This document shows, piece by piece, positions 32,410 through 37,951 of a stretch of DNA of 37,951 nt (positions within the stretch are counted from its first letter, which is position 1; each line of letters opens with the position of its first letter). The DNA comes from Methylobacillus sp. Its GTDB lineage: Bacteria > Pseudomonadota > Gammaproteobacteria > Burkholderiales > Methylophilaceae. The notes under the pieces are model-generated. The model did not search any database. It was not told where the DNA came from and was given only the letters and a program-made list of their open reading frames with translations. A program made the position numbers and the translations under genes. The stretch spans positions 1 through 37,951 of the forward strand of contig JAITWS010000016.1 of NCBI GenBank assembly GCA_031285185.1, read 5' to 3'.

Positions 32410-33729
32410 TCAGGCGGCGCTTTCATCTGCCGCGCCGCGCAGTTTGTACCAATCCATGCGGCGCGTGAGCATCATCACGGTGGCGAGCGCGGCGAAGAGA
32501 ATCAGCGTGCCCATTACCAGCGCGTTGTCTTCGGATTGCAGCACGCCGTAGAGCACGCCGTACAGCAGCGCGATTCCGCCGGAGAACAGCAGCGCGGGTC
32601 GCCAACTGCGGAGCACGCCGACGAGATAGAAGCCGATCAGCAGCACGCAGGCGGCGCTTGAGACGGCGTAGGCGGCGGCGAAGGGGATGTGTTCCGAGAG
32701 GCTGATAATCAGCAGGAAGAACATCGCCATGCCGAGGCCGACCAGTGTGTATTGCATGGGGTGGACGCGCAGGCCGCGCAGCACTTCAAACAAAAAGAAG
32801 GCGGTGAATACCAGCACCACGAACATGAGGCCGTATTTCACCGCGCGTTCGGACATGAGATAAATGTTGACCGGATCAATGAAGCTGACCGAGAACACTT
32901 CGGTTTCGCCCGAGCGTTCATTGCCGTTTTGCGCCGAGGCGCTTTTCGCGAGGCCGCTGATTTGCCATTGCGCGTCGAATCCCTGATCGGAAACGCTGCG
33001 TTCGCGCGGCAGATAGCTGCCAACGAAAGACGGATGCGGCCAGGCGGAGGTGAGATGCGCTTCGGTCAACGCGCCCACGGGTCGCATGGAAAGCGCGGTC
33101 GTGCCTTGCAGATCGAGCGGAAATTTGAAATTGAAACTCTGCTGCTGCGCGGGGTTGAACGCGGGCAGCAACACCTTGATGCCGCGTCCTTCAAGCGGCG
33201 CGATGCCCGCGTCGAATTCGTAATTTTTTCCGTCCAGCGTCAGCGTCGGGGTTTTGTAGATTCCGCGCGGATCGCTGATACCCATGATGAAATGCGCGTC
33301 GAGCGGAATGATGTTTTCGGAATGCTCAAACGCGGGCACGACAAAGTTGCCGTTCAAGGCCGCATGAAGATTGAAAACCTGCGCCTTGTAGATGCCGCGT
33401 TTGCGCGATTCCACATCCACGTTGCCGTCAATTTTGAGCGCGTGCGGTTCGATGATTTTGATTTTGGGGTCGCTCGTCACGACGGTGAATGTTTCCTTTC
33501 CGTTTTTATCTTTCTCCACCCTGGTCTCGCGCACCTGATAGCGCAGCACCAGATAGGGGCCGCTTAACGTCTGATCCCGCGCCGAACTTTGCGCGATATT
33601 TTCCTGCACGCCTTGTTGCAGCGACTGACGTTCGGAAATTTTGTATTCGATCATGCTGAGCGGAATCAGCAGCAACAGCGTGAGCAAACCTATGGCCAGC
33701 GTTTTGAAAAACAAGGGGAAGCGATTCAT
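32410..33729 (-). CDS. creD: CreD-like inner membrane protein
   Basis: A 439-residue protein of the CreD family (inner membrane, function unclear; in enterobacteria part of the CreBC regulon linked to envelope stress and beta-lactam tolerance). An N-terminal anchor (LFFKTLAIGLLTLLLLIPLSMI) is followed by a conserved SERQSLQQGVQENIAQSSARDQTLSGPYLVL and a large periplasmic beta domain. About five to six helices make the C-terminal half (from YGLMFVVLVFTAFFLFEVL, including the conserved PMQYTLVGLGM). AAAGGA precedes the ATG. No creBC two-component genes are visible. It follows the YdjM-like gene by 28 bp and is probably in one operon with it and DUF817. Confidence 0.92.
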   Translation of the reverse strand: MNRFPLFFKTLAIGLLTLLLLIPLSMIEYKISERQSLQQGVQENIAQSSARDQTLSGPYLVLRYQVRETRVEKDKNGKETFTVVTSDPKIKIIEPHALKIDGNVDVESRKRGIYKAQVFNLHAALNGNFVVPAFEHSENIIPLDAHFIMGISDPRGIYKTPTLTLDGKNYEFDAGIAPLEGRGIKVLLPAFNPAQQQSFNFKFPLDLQGTTALSMRPVGALTEAHLTSAWPHPSFVGSYLPRERSVSDQGFDAQWQISGLAKSASAQNGNERSGETEVFSVSFIDPVNIYLMSERAVKYGLMFVVLVFTAFFLFEVLRGLRVHPMQYTLVGLGMAMFFLLIISLSEHIPFAAAYAVSSAACVLLIGFYLVGVLRSWRPALLFSGGIALLYGVLYGVLQSEDNALVMGTLILFAALATVMMLTRRMDWYKLRGAADESAA

Positions 33730-33757
33730 GATTTTTTTCCTTTCTGTGATTGTCGGG

Positions 33758-34261
33758 TTATGCCGCGCGGTATTGCTGCCACGCGGCGCGCGCCAGCATG
33801 AGCGCCATGCCGCCCATGCCCGCGAGCACGCAGGCGAGCAGGATGCTTAAATCCAGCGTGGGCATGAGCAGGGGATTCGCCTCCGTGATCGGCGCGAACG
33901 GATGCACGTCGGGATACATCACCGCGTCCAGCAGCAAGCGCGAACCCGCGCCCAGCAACGCGCCTGACCAGACTTGCGTCCAGGTGACGGCATAGTTCTC
34001 CAGCATCGCGCCCGTTTTTTCAAACAGCCGCCAGAAAATGCCGAGCGCCGCGCGGCCAAACAGCGCCGTCAGAATCGCGATCAGCAACGCCCCGGTCAGC
34101 GTGTGCGAAACGCCGTGCAGCGGCGACTGGTAAGTCCACAGGCGATACAACGGCTCAATTTCCATCGCGACAGTGGCAAGCGCGAACGCGGAAAAGCTGA
34201 AGTGCCGGGGCATCAGCCCCTTGATGGCGAGGCCGGGCGCCATATAAAACGGCAGGAACAT
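33758..34261 (-). CDS. Small membrane protein, YdjM/DUF457-like
   Basis: A 167-residue membrane protein with about four helices. PLHGVSHTLTGALLIA, an HxxxH-type motif, and LLLDAVMYPDVHPFAP recall the YdjM/DUF457 group of inner membrane proteins annotated as metal-dependent hydrolases (HRGxTHS and HxxxD motifs). The second conserved His is Arg here, so catalytic activity is doubtful. The start at 34261 is chosen over 34291 because AAGGAG lies 6 nt before it. The last 15 nt of its leader (AACATGACAAACTCC on the plus strand) are repeated exactly before the DUF817 gene. Confidence 0.7.
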   Translation of the reverse strand: MFLPFYMAPGLAIKGLMPRHFSFSAFALATVAMEIEPLYRLWTYQSPLHGVSHTLTGALLIAILTALFGRAALGIFWRLFEKTGAMLENYAVTWTQVWSGALLGAGSRLLLDAVMYPDVHPFAPITEANPLLMPTLDLSILLACVLAGMGGMALMLARAAWQQYRAA

Positions 34262-34344
34262 GACAAACTCCTTGGGTTGAAGTGTGACCATGATGCAAGT
34301 TGATTATGGGGAGACGATGCGCTGATTGTGTGCCGAATGTGTGG
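34257..34344. repeat. Direct repeat, left copy (DUF817 3' end plus leader)
   Basis: 15 bp identical to the right copy at 34257-34271, 16 diverged bp, then 57 bp (34288-34344) with only three mismatches. Spacing to the right copy is exactly 870 bp without gaps. It covers the last codons of DUF817 and the leader of the YdjM-like gene. Confidence 0.9.
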
Positions 34345-35131
34345 CGGGTTTATTCATCATCGCCACCAACGCATAGCTGATAATCATGAGCAGAAACCAT
34401 GATCCCATCTTGGCGAGGCTGACCGGCTCCCAGCCGTGCATCTGGCTCGGATAAATCCATGCGCGGGAATAGGTTCCGATATTTTCCGCGATCCAGATCA
34501 GCAGCGCGATCAGCGCGAACCCCGGCAGCAGCGGCGCGGAACGGTAAACCCGCCACACCCGAAAATGGACGCGGGTACGCAGAAACAGCGCGATGGTCAG
34601 CGCGAACAACGCGAGACGGATGTCCGGCAGCCAATGATGGGCGAAGAAATTGCAATAGATCAACGCGCTCAAAATCGCCAGCGAGGATTGCGCGGGATGG
34701 CCGGTGAACTTGAAATCAAACAAGCGCCATACGCGGCAAAGATAACTGCCGACGCAGGAATACATAAAACCGCTGAAAAGCGGCACGCCGCCGATATGAA
34801 ACACACTGGGTTCGGGATACACCCACGACCCCGCGCCGGTCTTGAACAACTCCATCACCGTGCCGATGACATGATAAAGCGCGATGACACGGGCTTCCTC
34901 CGGCGTCTCCATTCTGCACGCCAGCAAAACCGCCTGCGCCGCCAATGCGGCAAGAAACAGAAAATCATAACGATACAACGGCATCCAGTCGGGATAAGCC
35001 CGATGCGTGACCAGCATCAGCGTCAACATGACGATCCCGAACAAACAAGCCCGAACCTGCTTGCCGCCAAACCGCGCAAACTCATGCAGAACAGCGGATG
35101 TGTGAACAGAACCAGAAGCAACGCGCAACAT
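34304..35131 (-). CDS. DUF817 family integral membrane protein
   Basis: A 275-residue membrane protein of the DUF817 family, function unknown. It has about eight hydrophobic segments with conserved polar positions between them: ALYHVIGTVMELFKTGAGSWVYPEPS, FMYSCVGSYLCRVWRLFDFKF, YCNFFAHHWLPDIR and IWIAENIGTYSRAWIYPSQMHGWEPV. The charged and His residues in or next to helices could make a transport or enzymatic site, but nothing more can be said. GGGGAG lies 6 nt before the ATG at 35131. It heads a run with the YdjM-like gene (42 bp) and creD. The gene lies between two direct repeats 870 bp apart, and a stub of a second DUF817 copy lies just upstream. Confidence 0.88.
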   Translation of the reverse strand: MLRVASGSVHTSAVLHEFARFGGKQVRACLFGIVMLTLMLVTHRAYPDWMPLYRYDFLFLAALAAQAVLLACRMETPEEARVIALYHVIGTVMELFKTGAGSWVYPEPSVFHIGGVPLFSGFMYSCVGSYLCRVWRLFDFKFTGHPAQSSLAILSALIYCNFFAHHWLPDIRLALFALTIALFLRTRVHFRVWRVYRSAPLLPGFALIALLIWIAENIGTYSRAWIYPSQMHGWEPVSLAKMGSWFLLMIISYALVAMMNKPATHSAHNQRIVSP

Positions 35132-35214
35132 GACAAACTCCCCAAATTACGGAGAGGCCATGATGCAAGTTGATTATGGGGAGACGATGCGTTGATTGTG
35201 TGTCGAATATGTGG
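35127..35214. repeat. Direct repeat, right copy, with DUF817 C-terminal remnant
   Basis: Matches 34257-34344 at a fixed offset of 870 bp. On the minus strand 35174-35215 still reads as the DUF817 C terminus: TYSTHNQRIVSP and TAA, against THSAHNQRIVSP in the intact gene. Homology stops upstream of that. It looks like the 3' end of a lost tandem copy of DUF817. Confidence 0.85.
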
Positions 35215-35274
35215 TGTCCCGGCTTGGCGCATAGCGCGGGATTTTCTCTTTTTCGTTTGCGAGGGCTACCGTTG

Positions 35275-35317
35275 TTCTCCCTCTCCCACTTGTGGGAGAG
35301 GGCTGGGGTGAGGGTGA
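35275..35317. repeat. Family A repeat copy
   Basis: CTCTCCCAC/GTGGGAGAG palindrome followed by GGCTGGGGTGAGGGTG, 24 bp from the end of the hemerythrin-like gene. Confidence 0.8.
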
Positions 35318-35340
35318 AGGTTTTCGCGCGTTTTGCCCGG

Positions 35341-35889
35341 TTATGTCGGCGATATGTACAGCGGATACAAGGTGGATTCTTCGCGCTGGATGCGTTCGAC
35401 CAAAACTTCGCCCAAGTGATCGAGATCGGCGGCGAAGCTGGTATTCAACGCGGGGTTTTTTCCCAGCGTGCTGTATTTATCCAGAAAACCCAGCACATCA
35501 TGGCCGATCGAGGCCATTTCCCTGTGCATGTTACGCATCAGCGTGTGGTTGAATTCATCCCCGGCGAGCGTGTTTTCCAGATAAACATAAAGCCGGATTT
35601 CTTCCGTCAGCAGGTGCGCCTGAATTTCGCTTTTGAAGTGTTCCAGATTTTCCGTGGTGTGGGCGGTGTCGCCCGCCGCGAAAGCATTGCGGGTCGCGGT
35701 AAACAGCGCGAGCAACTTGCGATGGTCGGCCTGCAATTGCGCGATAAGATGGTCGTCATAAGCGATGCGCGTTCCCGGCGCGTAGCGGGGCTTTGCCGGA
35801 TGTGGCCGCGACGATGATGAATTCTCCCGGGATGTTGCCGTTTGCCGTGCCGTTTGTTCAAGGCCAAATAATCTTGCCCAAAATCCCAT
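35341..35889 (-). CDS. Hemerythrin-like domain protein
   Basis: A 182-residue protein. The first 45 residues are polar and low-complexity ([16 protein letters not shown]). From about 50 it is a four-helix bundle with spaced acidic and His residues as in hemerythrin-like iron proteins: DHRKLL (H56), [14 protein letters not shown] (H92, E96), MHREM (H122) and [10 protein letters not shown] (E171). These are candidate di-iron ligands for O2, NO or redox sensing. Binding has to be confirmed, since one or more positions differ from classical hemerythrin. ATG at 35889 with AAGGGAG upstream is preferred to the in-frame ATG at 35916. It is divergent from rimO. Confidence 0.8.
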   Translation of the reverse strand: MGFWARLFGLEQTARQTATSRENSSSSRPHPAKPRYAPGTRIAYDDHLIAQLQADHRKLLALFTATRNAFAAGDTAHTTENLEHFKSEIQAHLLTEEIRLYVYLENTLAGDEFNHTLMRNMHREMASIGHDVLGFLDKYSTLGKNPALNTSFAADLDHLGEVLVERIQREESTLYPLYISPT

Positions 35890-36008
35890 GACAGTCTCCC
35901 TTCGATAGCCAAACATAAAACCTGTATTAATATTACAAGATTATCACCGACAAGCATGAGTCATGCAACAAAACTTTGCAAAATTCGTCTCAGGCAGGGG
36001 GAGGGCAG

Positions 36009-36014
36009 TATAAT
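36009..36014 (+). promoter_or_regulatory. Candidate -10 box of rimO
   Basis: A perfect TATAAT lies 26 bp before the rimO ATG. No good -35 hexamer is seen at 16-19 bp, so the promoter may depend on an activator or use a weak -35. Confidence 0.4.
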
Positions 36015-36039
36015 TCGCGTTTTTTCGCACTATTTCAAC

Positions 36040-37356
36040 ATGGCTCAACACATCCCCCAGGTCGGTTTTGTTTCGCTCGGTTGCCCCAAGGCATCATCGG
36101 ATGCGGAGCGCATTTTGACGCAATTGCGGGCGGAGGGTTATGCCATCACCGGCAGTTATCGGAACGCCGATCTGGTGGTGGTCAACACATGCGGGTTCAT
36201 AGACGCGGCTGTGGAAGAATCGCTCGATGCCATCGGCGAGGCGCTCGCGGAAAACGGCAAGGTGATTGTGACCGGCTGCCTCGGCGCCAAGGGCGATGTG
36301 GTGCGCGAAACGCATCCCGCCGTGCTCGCGGTGACCGGGCCTCATGCGCTCGACGAAGTGATGGAAGCGGTGCACGCGCACAGCCCCAAGCCGCACGACC
36401 CTTATACCGACCTCGTGCCGCCGCAGGGCGTGCGCCTCACGCCGCAACATTACGCCTATCTGAAAATTTCCGAAGGTTGCAATCATCGCTGCGCGTTTTG
36501 CATCATCCCGAATTTGCGCGGCGATCTCGTGAGCCGTCCGGTCGGCGATGTGATGCAAGAGGCGGAAAATCTCGTCAACGCGGGCGTGCGCGAATTACTC
36601 GTGATTTCGCAGGATACTTCCGCCTACGGCGTGGACGTGAAATACCGCACCGGCTTTTGGGGAGGCCGCCCGCTCAAAACGCGCATGACCGAACTCGCGA
36701 CCGCGCTGGCCGATCTCGACGTGTGGGTGCGGCTGCATTATGTTTATCCCTATCCGCACGTTGACGAAGTGATTCCGCTCATGGCCGACGGAAAAATTTT
36801 GCCCTATCTCGACGTGCCGTTCCAACACGCAAGTCCGCGCATTTTGAAAGCGATGAAACGCCCCGCGAGCAGCGAAAACAATCTCGCGCGCATCCGCGCC
36901 TGGCGCGAAATCTGCCCGGAAATTACTCTACGCAGCACCTTCATCGTCGGCTTTCCCGGCGAGACCGAAGACGATTTCCAACAGTTGCTGGACTTCATGC
37001 GCGAAGCGCAACTGGATCGCGTCGGCTGCTTCGCCTATTCGCCGGTCGAAGGCGCAACCGCGAACGCTTTGCCCGATGCCGTGCCGGAAGAAGTGAAACA
37101 GGAACGCCTCGCGCGTTTCATGCAACTGCAAGCCGACATCAGCGCAAAAAAATTGCAAAACAAAATTGGCCAAACCCTGCTCGTTCTGGTAGATGCCGCC
37201 GACGAAGAAAACGCCGTGGGACGCAGCGCCGCCGACGCCCCGGAAATAGACGGCGTGGTCTATCTGGAAGGCGGCGCAGGCTTGCTGCCGGGAGATTTGG
37301 TGGAAGCCACGATCACCGACGCCGACGATCACGACTTGTTCGCGGGACCGGCGTGA
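36040..37356 (+). CDS. rimO: Ribosomal protein S12 methylthiotransferase RimO
   Basis: A 438-residue radical SAM methylthiotransferase that adds a methylthio group to the conserved Asp of ribosomal protein S12. The N-terminal UPF0004 domain has three Cys binding an auxiliary 4Fe-4S cluster ([31 protein letters not shown]). The radical SAM motif is CNHRCAFC in [19 protein letters not shown], distinguishing RimO (IPNLRG/IPxxRG) from Mia[15 protein letters not shown] and the C-terminal TRAM domain ([28 protein letters not shown]) follow. ATG at 36040 starts right at the conserved [17 protein letters not shown]; an earlier ATG at 35956 would include promoter DNA. The length is normal. It is a single gene, divergent from the hemerythrin-like gene. 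Confidence 0.97.
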   Translation: MAQHIPQVGFVSLGCPKASSDAERILTQLRAEGYAITGSYRNADLVVVNTCGFIDAAVEESLDAIGEALAENGKVIVTGCLGAKGDVVRETHPAVLAVTGPHALDEVMEAVHAHSPKPHDPYTDLVPPQGVRLTPQHYAYLKISEGCNHRCAFCIIPNLRGDLVSRPVGDVMQEAENLVNAGVRELLVISQDTSAYGVDVKYRTGFWGGRPLKTRMTELATALADLDVWVRLHYVYPYPHVDEVIPLMADGKILPYLDVPFQHASPRILKAMKRPASSENNLARIRAWREICPEITLRSTFIVGFPGETEDDFQQLLDFMREAQLDRVGCFAYSPVEGATANALPDAVPEEVKQERLARFMQLQADISAKKLQNKIGQTLLVLVDAADEENAVGRSAADAPEIDGVVYLEGGAGLLPGDLVEATITDADDHDLFAGPA

Positions 37357-37390
37357 CTCTCTTTGTCGAGCAGGAAAAGTCCTCCTCCCT

Positions 37391-37426
37391 CGCAAAAAAA
37401 GGGTGCGGCATCGCGAGATACCGCAC
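37391..37426 (-). terminator. Intrinsic terminator reading left
   Basis: GGGTGCGG and CCGCACCC form an 8-bp stem extended by ATC/GAT around GCGA. On the minus strand it is followed by seven T, so the terminator is oriented for leftward transcripts entering from beyond the window's right edge. It may also stop rimO transcripts less efficiently. Confidence 0.75.
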
Positions 37427-37951
37427 CCATGAGGCAAGCCGCTAGGGGGAACTACTGCGGCTTGAGTGCTACACCATCAACTTGCTATATCAATTACGTC
37501 CTTCTTTTCCTGTGTCGAGAAGGTTAATCTCCCACAAACCCCTCGCCCCTTGTGGGAGAGGGGTAGGGGAGAGGGGGCATTTTCCCGCTCATCCCCGCGC
37601 AGGCGGGGATCCAGAACAAAAACCCGTTCGCCCTGAGCTTGTCAAAGGGGGTGAACAACCACCCATCCGTCAAACGTTCAACCTCTGACCAACCGCCCCG
37701 TCCATCCTTCGACCCGCTCAGGACGAACGGAGTATTTAACTGCCCCCACACCCCCACCCCTCTCCCACAAGGGGCGAGGGAAGCGCATGTTGCCGTCATT
37801 GCAAGCGTAGCGAAGCAATCCAGTGTTTTCCGCCCCACAGGTGGAGGCTGGATTGCCACGGCGTTTTACGCCTCGCAATGACAACGCCCCCTCACCCCTA
37901 CCCCTCTCCCACAAGTGGGCGAGGGGAGTTTTGCAAAGCTCCTCCGCAAGG
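37427..37951. repeat. Gene-free right end packed with dispersed repeats
   Basis: No coding sequence is supported. Three family A copies lie at about 37538-37577, 37743-37782 and 37886-37926. Two facing family B copies are at 37625-37650 and 37706-37732, and a facing family D pair is at 37793-37823 and 37848-37882. A short palindrome with CCCGCGCAGGCGGGG lies near 37590-37610. Families A, B and D are nested or interleaved, much like the block at 9360-9720. Confidence 0.8.

Noticed and set aside
35956..36039. Earlier ATG for rimO
   Set aside because: It would translate through the TATAAT box; the family starts at the [17 protein letters not shown] position.
37437..37500. A tRNA or small RNA after rimO
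   Set aside because: No cloverleaf arms, no CCA end and no promoter could be found by eye.
3313..37926. CRISPR array from the many short palindromic repeats
   Set aside because: Copies are scattered between genes with irregular spacing and no unique spacers of constant length; no cas genes.

Overview
The window comes from a methylotrophic proteobacterium of fairly high GC. Two gene sets point that way. The left edge carries the end of a run of genes linked to (dephospho)tetrahydromethanopterin (H4MPT) C1 metabolism. Position 21953 starts a 3-hexulose-6-phosphate synthase, the formaldehyde-fixing enzyme of the RuMP cycle. MutL with an endonuclease motif, a second RsmI-like methyltransferase and the intergenic repeat style fit a RuMP betaproteobacterium (Nitrosomonadales/Methylophilaceae-like). 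A Methylococcales origin cannot be excluded by eye.

Layout. 1-3282 (+): a tightly overlapping run of ATP-grasp protein (partial), ASKHA-fold H4MPT-linked protein, pabB-type aminodeoxychorismate synthase and a small amino-acid-kinase-family enzyme. 3453-9224 (-): a 1923-residue autotransporter. 9735-11325 (-): an orphan AbrB-type protein, an IalB-family periplasmic protein and a MarR regulator, which is divergent from an RND efflux permease/adaptor pair (11577-15963, +). 16201-21808: an aldehyde catabolism module. The aldehyde dehydrogenase and a DUF779 gene run leftwards from a near-perfect sigma-54 promoter. An AraC-type regulator and an AcoR-type sigma-54 activator run rightwards. Three copies of one putative operator motif lie between them. 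21953-24655 (+): hps, with an odd C-terminal tail, then mutL.

25009-35131 (-) is a long leftward block rich in membrane proteins: DUF817, a YdjM-like protein, CreD, an ABC ATPase and permease, an Lgt-like membrane enzyme lacking key Lgt residues, a COG1964 (MJ0619/Tes-type) radical SAM enzyme, a small membrane protein, a DUF4139 secreted protein and an RsmI-like methyltransferase. ABC ATPase, permease, Lgt-like and radical SAM genes overlap or abut (4-nt overlap, 6-nt gap, 16-nt overlap) and look like one functional unit. This is the best candidate in the window for an undescribed system, probably lipid- or pterin-related. 35341-37356 holds a hemerythrin-like gene (-) divergent from rimO (+).

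Intergenic DNA is crowded with at least four dispersed palindromic repeat families plus two copies of a 160-180 bp MITE-like element. No rRNA, tRNA, CRISPR array, prophage or intact insertion sequence was recognised.
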